The translations under genes were made by a program, and so were the position numbers. A stretch of DNA of 64,000 nucleotides from Tilletiopsis washingtonensis. Its lineage: Eukaryota; Basidiomycota; Exobasidiomycetes; Entylomatales. The stretch is from assembly GCF_003144115.1 (NCBI RefSeq), contig NW_020312006.1, forward strand, positions 680,516 through 744,515, written 5' to 3'. Below, one piece after another: positions 20,822-31,694 of the stretch; position 1 is the stretch's first letter, and every line of letters starts with the position of its first letter. A model generated the notes under the pieces. The model did no database searches and was not told the DNA's origin. It saw only the letters and a list, made by a program, of their open reading frames with translations.

Positions 20822-21799
20822 ATGGCCCGCCATTCCTCCCGCCACAGCAGCACCTCGCCGCCGCTCCTGACGCTCTCGACGGTGTCGCCGCGCCTGGCGC
20901 TCGCCGAGCTGCCGCAGCCCGCGGACTTCTTCCGCTGCCGCACGTCGTCGCCCGGCGGCGTGGCGCTGCTCAAGAGCCCGACATGTTCGACGTCGTCGCC
21001 TGAACCTGATTCGCACTGCACCTCGACCTCGCTGCACTGCCTGCACTGCCGCTCCTCCTGGACGCCCGCCGCACATCTCCGAGCCGAGCGCGTCCATTTG
21101 CGCCACCACCTGGCACAGTATGCGCGCACGCCCACCACCGCCGTCGGACCAGCCGCTGCACCGCATCCGCCATGGCGCCATGTGCTGGCTGTGCTGTCTC
21201 GCCAGGCGCTCGGCGTGACCAGCGAGGCTGCAAGACCGGCGAGCGCGCCGAGCCACCGCCCATCGAAGCACGCCAGCGCTGCTGCTCACGGCGGAGAGGA
21301 CAGCCGCTCGACCGCCATGGGCCCTCCACTATCGGCCGCACGCACCACTTCCTCGGCGCACCAGCGGTCAGCGCGCGCGACCGCAGCGCCTCGCAAGGCG
21401 TCCGGCCCGCCCAAGGTGGTGCGGGTGCGCCGCATGCCCGTGCGCCTGCCGCACTTCTACGCCGTGCGGGCCCTCGAGCGTGCCGCCAAGCACGCCGGCA
21501 TGGCTTCGGGCCGCATCTCGAGCCCGACGACGGGCCTGGCACACGTGAGCCTGCGCTTCGCCCGGCGCTGGACGCGCTGGGTGGAGCTGTGCGCGGCGGC
21601 AGAGCCGGAAGTGCCGGCGACGGGAGAGTCGGCCCACGAGATGGCGCCGACACCGCCGCGCTGGAGTGCCGAGAGCGCCATGACAGCTGCGGCGCCGGGC
21701 CGACTGGACGAGCGGCGAGATGGCCGAGAGCAGGACGGCTGGAGCGATGCCGCGCCTTCGACGATGGATACCTGCACACCGCCAGGCCAGGACACGTAG
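20822..21799 (+). CDS. orphan protein, function unknown
   Basis: Open frame of 325 residues from the ATG at 20822 to TAG at 21797-21799. Codon use is strongly G/C-ending over 20870-21000 and again 21400-21620, as in the confirmed genes. Recognisable stretches are RLALAELPQPADFFRC and, near the C-terminus, KVVRVRRMPVRLPHFYAVRA followed by SLRFARRWTRWVELCAAAEP, which looks like a basic helical segment. No membrane span or known motif. The true start may lie upstream: the ATG at 20642 is in the same frame and follows a TATA box, and a ~39-nt intron around 20757-20795 would join the two. A weaker frame on the opposite strand (20492-21289) is probably a shadow. Confidence 0.42.
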   Translation: MARHSSRHSSTSPPLLTLSTVSPRLALAELPQPADFFRCRTSSPGGVALLKSPTCSTSSPEPDSHCTSTSLHCLHCRSSWTPAAHLRAERVHLRHHLAQYARTPTTAVGPAAAPHPPWRHVLAVLSRQALGVTSEAARPASAPSHRPSKHASAAAHGGEDSRSTAMGPPLSAARTTSSAHQRSARATAAPRKASGPPKVVRVRRMPVRLPHFYAVRALERAAKHAGMASGRISSPTTGLAHVSLRFARRWTRWVELCAAAEPEVPATGESAHEMAPTPPRWSAESAMTAAAPGRLDERRDGREQDGWSDAAPSTMDTCTPPGQDT

Positions 21800-23047
21800 C
21801 GCACACGCCTGCGCCGCCTCAGCCATTCCGGCCGCCGAGGAGCATGACGCCGAGCTCGCTCATGCTGCGATGCCCGTCCCCCACGCTGCTGTTGCGGGAA
21901 TGCGGGCTGCCCGTGGCATAACTGCACCGTTTGTGGGTGCCCGAGAGCAATGGCATCGACGTTGCCCTTCCGAGCGCCGCGACAGTGCAATCTCGAGCTG
22001 TGTCGGGTCAGCGTCCGTCTGCAGGGCAGAGCTCCTGCACCTGAATGCTGCGCTCGAAAGCTTACTCTGCCATCTGAGACCTGCAGCTGCATCCTGCCTG
22101 CCTGCTGCGCTGCTGCGGTCCGCTCACCCCGCTCAGGGTGCAGCAACGGCTGCCCGGCAGCGGTGCGCAGCGCAGCACACAGACACGGCGCGAGCCAAGC
22201 AGCCGCTCAGCCTCGCTCGACGCCACTTCTTGCCCTCGCACGCCGCGCCTCCTGCGGCCCTTCCCGATGTGCCGGCGGCCTGGAGATGGTTGCTGCTGCG
22301 GTGCCTGGACGGGCGCCGACGAGGTCGTCGGTGCGTCGGGCCGAGCGGCGGGCGCACGGCGATGCAGGTCCGACGCACGCGGGAGCGGCGTGCAGCCTTC
22401 CTGATGGGATCACACACCGCTCGCGAGCCTCTGCTCGCCCCCTGCGCTGGTGCTGAGCATCGCGCGCGCCTGCGCATGAGATCACGGGACGCAGCGCTGC
22501 AGACACACACCGCCCGCCTCGCTCCGCTCCGGGACTGCGATACGCAGCCGGCAGCGCCCAGCAGCAGCAGCCGCTCAGGACGGCTGGCGCTGCAGAGAGC
22601 GAGAAGAGCGCCGCTGCCGGGCGTGCCGGCGCCACACCGCGATGCTCCCGCGTGCGCGCCGCTGGATGCGAGCGCACGCGTCGTCGCGCCGACCCTTGCC
22701 GATCAGCCCGCCGCTGAGCGAGACCTCAGGCCTGCACCGCTGCGCACATGCGCACGCAGCTGCAGCAAAGACAAAGCTCCTCGTGCTGCCGTGCCCTGCA
22801 GAGGCTCGAGCCCTCCGACTCTGCACGAGGCCGATGCCGTGGCTGGCGGCGATACCGCCGTGCATGCTCCCCTGCGCCCGCTCAGCAAGGTGTGGTGCAG
22901 GACATGCCGAGCCTCTGCGCAGGCTCGCTGGACTCAGACTCTGTGCATGCTGAGAGACGCTGGGCGGGACCGCTTCTTAAGTCGTGCGCTGTGAGAGGTG
23001 CGTCGCCGGCTCGCCATCCTTGTTTCCCCCTCTGCAGTGCACCCATC
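21800..23047. other. intergenic, no gene recognised
   Basis: About 1.25 kb between two same-strand genes. A 424-codon open frame (21720-22994, +) spans it, but it is Ala/Arg/Cys-rich without motifs and has no coding-like codon pattern. The final stretch before 23048 should contain the 7-TM gene promoter. Confidence 0.45.
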
Positions 23048-24324
23048 ATGTCTGCCTCGCCGCCCTCCTACGCGTCGCTGCCGTTCAGCACGCTGCTCGA
23101 GCTCATGACCAAGCTGGATGAGCATGTGCAGCCGCAGCACCCGACATGGTTCTCCATCAAGTGCGCTCACTGCTCCTCCAGCCTGCGTGTGCCCGGCTGA
23201 CCCTCCGCTCTGCAGCACGTTTGCGGGCATGCTGATCCTGTATGCCCTGGCAAAGCTGCTGCACCTCGTGCTTCCGCGAGCGTGCGGGCGGCGGCGATGG
23301 GAGGCTGTCTCGCCGACGAACCGCAAGACCATGGTCATCTACGTGCTTCAGATCGTGCGTCACAGCCAAGGAGTACGCTGCGTCTGGGCTGACACCATGC
23401 CCCCTTCCAGACAGTCACGCTCGCTGCGTTCGCACTGCAGATGGCATCGGCGTCGCTGGCCAAGTTCGAGTTCACTGCACGCACGCTGGAGATGGAGCGG
23501 GCAGGCGTGACGCTCGTCGCGATGCTCTACGTCTTCGAGCTCGTCTATCGCGACTCGATGCGCGGCCCGATGATCGCCCACCACGTGAGCACCGCTCGGA
23601 GGCCAGCAGCTGGACGGCAGACTGACGCACTGCGCCCAGATCATCACGGTGTTCATCATGTCTCTGGCCATGACGCTCGTGTACACCGAGCGCGACCCGT
23701 CGTTTGCGCTCACCGGCTGGCTGTGGCTCTTCCAGGCCACGACGGAGCAGCTGACGTTCGGTGAGGCTTTCGACGGCGGCGGCGATGTCACACGGCGGCT
23801 GATCTCGACTCGGCTCAGTGTCGCTGTTCCTGTATCGCCTCAAGATCAACCCACGCACCCTGCGCATCCTGTTCCGCGTCTCTGCCGTGCAGGCATTTGC
23901 CTGCAAAGCCGCCTCCATCGCCGGCACGGTCTACGTGTGGGCCAAGGTGAGGCGTGCACAGTCCGTGCACTGCCGACACCATCGCTGACGCACCACCGCC
24001 CACAGTGGCAGCGCACTGCCACGGGCAGCCGCTACCGCGCCTTCGACGTCATCTTCTTCGTGGCGACGGTGAGTGCTCCGTGTCGGCAGAACGAGCCCAT
24101 GTCCAGCGGCTGATGCTGCCGTCGAGCAGGTCGGCCTCGCAGCGACGCAGGTGTGGGGCACGTACGTCGTGTGGATCATGGGCAACCGCGGCCTGCGCGC
24201 CGACGAGCAGCCGCGCATGTCGCCGGCGGAGAGCCAGGAGCTGCAGTCGTCGACGCCGTGCAGCGTCAAGACGGCGGACAACTACTTCATGGCGTCCGAC
24301 CGCCTGCCCGAGTGTCTCGCCTGA
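23048..24324 (+). CDS. seven-transmembrane protein of unknown family
   Basis: Integral membrane protein of 310 residues built from seven exons: 23048-23160, 23216-23354, 23411-23584, 23640-23760, 23819-23946, 24006-24068 and 24130-24324. Every intron is 50-60 nt with GTGCGY/GTGAGN donor and CTGAC-like branch. I count seven hydrophobic spans: TFAGMLILYALAKLLHLVL, MVIYVLQITVTLAAFALQM, LVAMLYVFELVY, IITVFIMSLAMTLVY, LTGWLWLFQATTEQLTFVSL, VSAVQAFACKAASIAGTVYV and FDVIFFVATVGLAATQVWGT. Basic residues in the loops (RACGRRRWE, RYR) and a polar Ser/Pro-rich C-terminus suggest a cytoplasmic tail. I do not recognise a GPCR, TLC or PQ-loop signature. A receptor or lipid-handling function would be a guess. 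Confidence 0.85.
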
Positions 24325-24813
24325 GCCCCTGTTCCCCACCCCATGTCACGATGTACCATAGACCGCGCCACCAGCGAACGAGAGAGACACACGCGAGCAA
24401 GTCACGACATGCGTATATGTGCGTATTGTGGCGCGCCGTGGCGCAGGTGTTTGATGTGTGGGCGTGAGGCTGATGAATACAGGGCCGCGCGGTCACACAC
24501 GCGGGGGAGGGATGCTAGACACACGGTGCTGCACGGCACCGCTGTGAGCGGAGGGTGGGGTGGGGGATGCGGAGACGGCCAGAGTGTGTGTCGCGTGCCC
24601 CTCGGCGACAGCCGCCCCGCGTGGCGCAGCCAAGGCCCGCCGTGCGCAGGCGCGAGCTCGACGGCGCGAGCCGGGCCGTGCGTCGATGTGATTTTTTGGG
24701 CAGCGTGAACAGAGCGGAAGCCGGAACGGGAAGCGGACGATGAGGGTGAGAGGGGCTGGTAACGCGAGATGCAAAGACGACGAGAGACGAAGACGAGGCG
24801 AGCAGAGATGCGA
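24325..24813. other. convergent intergenic spacer
   Basis: Between the 3' ends of the 7-TM gene (+) and RPL19 (-). It is less GC-rich than the coding parts at 24340-24480 and should hold both 3' UTRs and terminators. No gene seen. Confidence 0.5.
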
Positions 24814-25729
24814 TTACTTCTGCTCCTCGGCCTCGAGCTCGACGGCCGTGATGGCGGCCCGCTTCTCGGCGATGCGGTTGGCACGGCGCTCGCGCATGTT
24901 CTTGTTGCGCAGACGGCGAGCCTCCATCTGGTCGGACAGGTGCTTCGAGCGAGCCTTCTCGGCCTTGGCCTTGTGGATGTGCTCCATCAGGACGCGCTTG
25001 TTCTTGAACACGTTACCCTTCGACTTCATGTACAGCTCGTGGTAGCTGCACGGTGGCAAGGCGCGTGAGCACAGGCGCGACGCAAAGATGGCAGAGCGAA
25101 GGGTTCGGCGGCGATGCAGCAAAGGTCGGCTCGTCGTACGCGCTCCGAGCCGTGCGTGACCGTTGAGTGGCATGCGGCGAGGCAAGACCGACGACCCGTT
25201 CAGAGTACCATAACCAACCACCGTGACCGAACCTGCCGTGCTTCTCACCGACGCCGAAAGCAGTCCCTGCCACGGTGACCGTGCGTCGCCATGCCCAAAG
25301 CCGACGGCGTCACACCCTATCTCGCCACGGCCACTGCACCAGCACAGCTCCATGCCCGCCGCTGCGTACTCACAGGTGCTTGTCGATCTTGCCAGCCTCA
25401 CGGTACTTCCGCAGCAGGCGACGCAGGACACGCTGGCGGCGCATCCACATGACCTTGGTCGGCATGCGCGCCTCGTTGGAGCCCTTCCTCTTTCCGGTGC
25501 CAGTGTGGCGGCCCATGCGCTTGGCGGCGAGGAGCTCACGCGCGCGGGCACGCGAGTGGCCGACGACGGGCTTCTTGATGATCTGGCCGTCCTTGATCAG
25601 CTTGCGCACGTTGGCGCGCGAGTTGGCGTTGGCGATGTCGGTCTGCTCGGCGGGGTCGAGCCAGATCTTGCGCTGGCCGACGCCGAGCACGGACGCGGCG
25701 AGGCGCTTCTGGGAGCGGAGGTTGACCAT
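24814..25729 (-). CDS. RPL19: 60S ribosomal protein eL19
   Basis: Large-subunit ribosomal protein. Exons 25729-25374 and 25045-24814 encode 195 residues (yeast 189). The N-terminus [20 protein letters not shown] and the block [20 protein letters not shown] are near-universal for the family. The second exon begins [20 protein letters not shown] and ends in a Lys/Arg-rich helix with an acidic tail (AEEQK). The single intron, 25046-25373, is 328 nt, much longer than most introns here; long introns are common in fungal ribosomal protein genes. It is divergent from RPS27, and they probably share a regulatory region. Confidence 0.98.
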
Positions 25730-26953
25730 TCTTGAGGACTGCAGCGGCGGTCAGCGGGTGTGCTGGGCGAGACGGGTGTGGTGGTGCGAGGACAAGCAGC
25801 CGCGCGGACAGGCCCGACTCCGCACGCCCGTCCGCCGTGCCTTCGCTTTAGGCTTCTCCCATGTCCGCCAGTCGCCGTCTGCACCGTCCAAGTCCTCCTT
25901 CTCCTGAGCGTGAGCACGCCTCTGCTACGCTTCTCCTTCGCCCTCCTGCTGGCCATGCTGCGGCCTCTGCATGCGCCCGGCTTTCTGCACTTTGCGCCCT
26001 ATCTGCGACGCCAGGGCGCCGGGGGCCGGGCGGCACATGCGCTCTGCTTCTGTACGACGAGTGTGTCCTCGCGAACGACTGCGGGCTGCGAAGGAGGTAC
26101 GGCTGCGACACAGCGAGCAGGACACTCACTGAGGGAGGGGGAGACGGTTGGTGGTGGGAAAGGGCCAGGCGCGGGCGGCGCAGGCAAGGCAGCCCGCCGC
26201 GCCGCACGCCGCAGGGGCAGCGCAGCGGGCGGCCGCGTCGCCCAGGCGGCACGCAGCCAGCAGCAGCGCCAGCCAGCAGCCGGCAGCCCGCGCGTGCGAC
26301 TGCTGCACAACCCGTGCCGCCTCCCCCTCCGCAAAAATGCTGCTGACAAGACGCGGCACGCGGCACACACACTGCTCGCGTGCCGCCGCGCCTGCCGCGC
26401 CGCGCCGGGCACGGCAGCAGCGCGGCTAGCCGAGGTGCAGCCGGCGCGGCGGCGAGCGCGGGAACGCTGCTGCGGCGAGCTCCCGCACGGGTGCCGCGCC
26501 GCCTTTGCGCCGTCGCCGAATTGGCGCGCCGCACCCACACAGCAGCGCCGGGAGCGGCTGCTGCGCGCGTCATGGAGCAAGCACGGCCCGCAGTGCTGCC
26601 CCAACGAAAGACGGCCTGGCTGAATGATGCACCCGCTGCGCAGACGAGTGCTGCGCCTGGCGGTGGCGGTGGGGCTCGCTGGCGGGGCTGCTGCTGCGCA
26701 CGCGGATTGGGCCGCGCTCGGCGGGTGAGGCGAGGCGGCGCGAGGGGCGACCGCGACGGTGGCCGCCGCCGCGTGCGCCGCGCAGTCGCTGCCGGCCTGC
26801 CTGCTCTGCCTGCGTGCTGCGCGCGCCTGCTGCCGCCGCCCGCGCGCCCTTTTCGCCAGCCCGCCGCGCTGCGCGCCGTGCCGCCACCTGCTCCGCTTAA
26901 CCCTTCGCTCCCATCTCCCTTCCACACCACCCCATCCCTCGACCTCAGCCACC
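25730..26953. promoter_or_regulatory. shared upstream region of RPL19 and RPS27
   Basis: A 1,224-base gap separates the start codons of two divergent ribosomal protein genes. Just upstream of the RPS27 ATG it is pyrimidine-rich (CTTAACCCTTCGCTCCC near 26896), typical of ribosomal protein leaders, and the ATG context is GCCACCATG. Several open frames are present but are Arg/Ala-rich shadows. Common control of both genes is inference. Confidence 0.5.
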
Positions 26954-27964
26954 ATGGTTAGTCGCACCGCCCGCGCACGCATCCTCCCATCGCATGCACA
27001 CGGCACATGCGGCTGCGAGCGCCAGACGTGCGCTTTGCCGGGTCGCAGCGGCGGCGCGCGATAGACGCTCCTTCAGCGCAGCACGCTGCGTGGCGCCCGG
27101 CACAGCTGTGCGCGCACAGCATCGCACTGCGCCGCGCAGCCCTCCTCGTCGTCTTTGCGCACTTGTGCAGCTTCGAGGCCTACCGCATGACACGGCCGGT
27201 GGCGCAGTGATGGCCGCGATGACGGGCGGTCGGGCCAAGCGCGGCGCCTGCGCACGCTGCTGCCGGCTGTATCGCAGTCTGCTGCGGGACGCATCGTAGT
27301 CCGCCATCCGGCATGTCGCTGTGCCGCTGTGTACGCCGCCGCGCCGACGAAGGCCGGCTTGGTCGCACGCCTGATGCGACTGCGCAGCCGCTTCTGGCCC
27401 GCCACCACTAGTATCGCGCCCTTTATGCTGACGCTATCACTGCAGACTCTCGCCGTCGACCTCCTCAACCCCACTGCCGAGAACCAGGCCCGCTCGCACA
27501 AGCTGAAGCGGCTGGTACAGAACCCCAACTCGTTCTTCATGGACGTCAAGTGCCCCGGCTGCTTCGCCATCACCACGGTCTTCAGCCACGCCCAGACCGT
27601 CGTGCTCTGCGGCAGCTGCGCCACCGTGCTGAGCCAGCCCACCGGCGGCAAGGCCCGCCTGACCGAGGGTGAGTGGCGTCGTCGATGATTGAGCGGGCCA
27701 GAGCTGGACGGGACTGGCGCGGGTTGGTCGACACCTGGGGTGCGCGTTGATTGGCCAGGGTTTTGCGCTCCTGATCACTGTCGGCCTGCACGCCTCCCGA
27801 GTGGTTGATGCGACATGGCGTGCGATGCGGATCGCACTCTGCAGTGGCAGGACGTTCGCATTGCGCGAATGCCCGCTGTCTCGCCTGCTGCCTTGATGTC
27901 GTTCCCAAGACCGTCACGCTGACCCTTCCTGCCAGGCTGCTCCTTCCGGCGCAAGGGCAACTAA
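26954..27964 (+). CDS. RPS27: 40S ribosomal protein eS27
   Basis: Small-subunit zinc-ribbon ribosomal protein of 84 residues. The first exon is only the ATG (26954-26956). It is followed by a 489-nt intron (GTTAGT to CTGCAG), exon 27446-27668, an intron of 267 nt, and a 29-nt last exon 27936-27964 ending SFRRKGN. Diagnostic sequence: [20 protein letters not shown], then the zinc ribbon CPGC at the start and CGSC 15 residues later around [13 protein letters not shown], then [11 protein letters not shown]. Splitting directly after the start codon is a known arrangement in ribosomal protein genes. Length and motif spacing match the yeast protein (82 residues). Confidence 0.97.
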
Positions 27965-28393
27965 GCGGCTCTCGTAGCCGCCTTGGTTCCTTCGTCTCAG
28001 CCTCTCGTCATCATCTCGCACATACACATCCTCATGCCCTGTTCCCGCGGTCCCTTCTCACCCACACGCACCACCCACATCTCGGTGCGCGCCCAAGCAG
28101 ACGTGCAATCTGCTTCGTCATGCTCCGGTCTCGCTCCGCACGAACCGGCGGCAGCCGCATCCTGACTGCACGGTCTCGATGCGAGCCACTCTGACGGGAG
28201 GGCCGTGGCCGGATGACTCCTTCCAGCCTCTGCTCTCTTAATAAAACGCACTTGCCTCACACTGCTGCGTCCGAGATGCAATCGTCGTCTTCTGACTCTT
28301 TCACGCGGCCAAGAGCTGAGCGTCACTAGGAGGATCACATTATGGGGAGACACGAGCGCGAGACCGTTGCTGCACAGCAGCAGCGCGCGCCGC
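27965..28393. other. convergent spacer RPS27 / UPF0658 gene
   Basis: Holds the 3' ends of both transcripts. It is A/T-richer around 28040-28260 than its surroundings. No gene seen. Confidence 0.5.
28240..28245 (+). terminator. AATAAA polyadenylation-type hexamer
   Basis: A perfect AATAAA stands 276 bases downstream of the RPS27 stop codon, on the same strand. It is the only such hexamer seen between the two convergent genes here. Fungal poly(A) signals are loose, so this is a weak call. Confidence 0.3.
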
Positions 28394-31015
28394 CTAGTCC
28401 AGACTGAGTCGGTTGCCCGGCAGGTTCAGCGTGCTGGCGCTCCCGAGCGGCAGCATGCCCTTGCCGTCGTACTCCATCGGGATGCCGTCGACGCCGCCGG
28501 CGCCGCCCGCGCGCGTCGAGCGCTCGTTGCGCTTGATCTGTGCGCGCTCGGCGTGCGCCCGGTCCATCGCGGCCTTGAGCCCGCGGTCGAAGTTGAGCAG
28601 GCAGCGCACGGAGAACCACATTGTGGCGAGCACGAGGGCGATGGCGAGCACGGCTGCAGGCGGCGCGCTCAGTCGCCGGGCTGGACGCGCAGGACCGGTG
28701 TGACTCACAGAAGACCGTCAGGGACTTGTAGACCTCCGAGTAGGCCTGCTCGTGCTCCGCCCAGATGCGATACAGCCTGCCGTGGTGGTCAGCGCTTTGT
28801 TCAGCTCTGCAGACCCGCGGGCGCTCCACTCACTTGTAGCAGCTTTTCAAAGCGAGGCGGTAACTTCGTCAGCACGACGAGGAGGCGAGAGGAGCCGCAG
28901 GCACTCACAAGTAGGCGCCCGCGCCTAGCAGCAGCGTCATGAAGGCCATCATGCCATACCTGAGCTCGCGCCGCACCGAGTACCATGCGAAGCCGAGGAT
29001 GATGAGCGCGAATGGCGCGGCGACGACGGTGAGCCAATACTCGGCATTGTGCCCTGAGAAAGGACGAGGCTCAGCAAGAAAATGGTGCCTAGAGGCACTA
29101 CCAAGACCCACCTTGCAGCACGATGAGGACGAGTTGCCTGCCCCGGGCTGTCAGCTGTGCACAAAGCATCACCCGCGGGTCGTCGATTGCTCACAGGCAG
29201 TACGCGATGAAGACGAAGAAGTCGGCCTCTGAGGCGGCACAGAATGCATGAGCGCGCCGCACTGCTCATGCGTCGATGCCGCACTCACTGAGCAGAGCGA
29301 CGAAGACCTGGTAGTGCATGTGCGCGCGCTTGAGGTCGCGGTCGGCACCGACGATGGAGCGGTACACGTCCCAGCCAAAGTCGCGGTAGATCCACCAGCT
29401 CAGCACGGAGAAGATGGCGCTTGACACGCCGATCACCGCCGGGATCAGCGCGGTGAGCACCTGGACAGGCACATGCTGCCCGGTGCCCTCCGCCACGCCG
29501 GTGCCCAGCACGAGGCGGATCTCCGATATTTGGATCACAGAGTAGACAAAGCTGATGCGGGCACGTTAGCGCTGGGAGGCTGATTCGGCGCTCTGCTATC
29601 CACTCCCGTACCCGTCGTTCACACTCACAATGCAATGTTGAAGATGACAAGGCCGAAGATCAGAATGGTGTTGCGGTTGATGACGGCGTCGACGGCCAGC
29701 GCGCACTGGTAGACGTGCGCCAGGCAGAACACCATCACAAAGACGGGCAGCGCCGGCTGCACGCCCTCGAAGTTGGAGCCGAGGATGCCGCCCTCCTGCG
29801 TGCGGAAGCGCGAGAGCAGCACCACCTCGATGGCAATGTCGACGCCCGACTCGAGCAGCGTGACGAGCAGAAAGAGGCGGATGGGTATCGACGCCGGCAC
29901 CCAGGCCCAGAGGCGCCGCACGCCATGCGCCGGCGGGGCCTTGACGCCGCGCAGCGTATGCCGTGTCAGGACGCTCGGCGCCGCACGCAGGCCGGACGCA
30001 CCGGCGCGCGATGGCGTCGGCCGCGTGGGCGACGTCACGGCGTGCGGCTGGCGGTACTGCGAGGCCCACTCCGAGTCGTCCATGCTGATCGTCGTCGGCG
30101 GCCGTGCCGCGCCAGAGACGTACGTCACGCCCGGCTTGCCCGCGTCCCCGCCCCGCAGGCCGTAGCCGCGGCCCGGCAGCGGCGGCGACAGGGCGCCGTT
30201 GTGCTGCAGCGCGTCCCAGCTCTGCGCGCCCTTGGGACTGGATGGCCCGGCGCCGTACACGTGGTGCCGCCCGGACTGGTGCGAGGCGTGGCTGTACTCG
30301 GTGGAGGACTGGCTCAGGTCGATGTCGGACACGGCCGCGCCCGGCAAGGCGCGGCTGTCGCCGTAGTGCGTGAAGCTGTCCTCGTACAGCGGGCGCGAGC
30401 GCGGCTCGTAGCCCTCGCGGGCACTGGCTGCGGCGTAGCGCTCGCCGTCGGCGTGCGCCACGTAGGGCGACTCACGCACGGCGGAGCTGCCGCCGTGGGT
30501 GCGGCCGAGGGCACGCGCCTCTGCGCCGAGGCCGGCGACATCCGCTGCGCCCTGCGAGCCGAAGCCGCGGCGCGACAGGCCGCGGCGGTGCGAGGCTGCG
30601 GCAGTCAGGATGGGCAGCGGCTCGGGCCTGCCTGGGACGGGAGCACGTGCGTCTGGAGTGCTGCGCGCGAGAAGCTCGACGGCGGCGCAGTGGGATGCGA
30701 GACGGCGGTGCTAGACGAGGCGGGCGGGACAGGTAGCTCCGCGCCAGGCGGAGGCGATGGCGGACGGCGCACGGGCGGCGGGGCAGGCTGTCCAGGGTAG
30801 AGCAGACGCGCGGGGTATGATGGATGCGATGGCGTGAGAGGGCGTGGCAGGAGTGAGCGGGCGACGTATGTGTGCGGCGTGCGGGAGGAGAGGGCGCGGA
30901 TGATGGAGGTGTCGATCGTGCGCGCCGTGATGCTCGCGTTCGCAGGCGCGGCGCGCGGCGGCAGGGGCGCGACCGCTGCTGCACGCCGAGGCGCGCCACG
31001 CCGCGAGGAGAGCAT
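28394..31015 (-). CDS. UPF0658 Golgi apparatus membrane protein-like, micro-exon-rich
   Basis: Multi-pass membrane protein resembling the fungal UPF0658 Golgi family. Confident exons: ...30551-29629, 29551-29289, 29228-29195, 29137-29112, 29053-28909, 28842-28834, 28776-28709 and 28653-28394; three of them are 34, 26 and 9 nt. Hydrophobic spans include IRLFLLVTLLESGVDIAI, VFVMVFCLAHVYQCALAV, ILIFGLVIFNIA, VLTALIPAVIGVSSAIFSVL and WLTVVAAPFALIILGFAW. The conserved KLYRIW, YKSLTVF and LNFDRGLKAAM motifs close the domain. A ~300-residue Ser/Pro-rich N-terminal part precedes the membrane domain. The frame has no ATG after an upstream stop, so a 5' exon is needed; I propose 31015-30647 joined by GTGCTC-CTGAC-CAG, giving 698 residues. 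That first exon is uncertain, the rest is solid. Confidence 0.8.
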
Positions 31016-31694
31016 CACGGCGCCCACGCCGCACCGCCCGCCGCGCCGCACAAAAGGCGCACCCGACGCCAAGACGGGGCGGCGTGCGCACTGCCAGTCG
31101 AGCTCGCTGCAGCGCAGCGGTCAGGTCGCTCCCATCACACCGAGCACGGCTCTGCGCAGGTCGACAGGCAGCTGCCGCTCTCTGCTGCACCAAACGTCAC
31201 CCCGCGCTGCTCCTGCGCGCGCCGCCCCTGGACGCCGAGCAGATTCACGTCTCTCGCACGTGGACCCCCTTGACGGCGCGAGATGTGCCGCGGCACGGCG
31301 CGACCGCGTGCAAAAAGGATGGGTCGGCGTGGCGCGGCGGCGCGGCGGCGCTGGCGGCAGAGCCCTCGAATGGCGCGGGAAGCTCGAGCGAGCGGCGTTT
31401 CCGGCGGCGCGCTTGCGGCGGCAGCGGAGTCGTGTGACCTGGGCCTGCTCCCTCGACTGTTCATGCGCCTCAAGAGCAGGCAAGACGGAGGCAGGGCAGC
31501 GCTGCGACGGACCGAGCGGCGGCTGTTCCTCGCTGCGCCGGCGGCCGAGTCGTGCAGCCCGGCGGCAAGTGCGCAGAAGAGCAGCGGCACGCGGGAGCGT
31601 ATCTCGTCCTGCTCGCCGTCGAAGGCCGGCTCCTCATCTCGCCCCCTCACCACCATCTGCGCAACACTCCCTCAGCGCGCCCTTGCTGCTCACC
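31016..31694. promoter_or_regulatory. divergent promoter UPF0658 / P5B ATPase
   Basis: About 680 bases between the proposed start of the UPF0658 gene and the ATPase ATG. The ATPase reading frame stays open upstream of its ATG to about 30834, but the sequence there is Arg/Ala-rich without homology, so I read it as leader. No clear element found. Confidence 0.35.

Noticed and set aside
25046-25373. snoRNA inside the RPL19 intron
   Set aside because: No RUGAUGA/CUGA or H/ACA box pair visible by eye; kept only as something to test.
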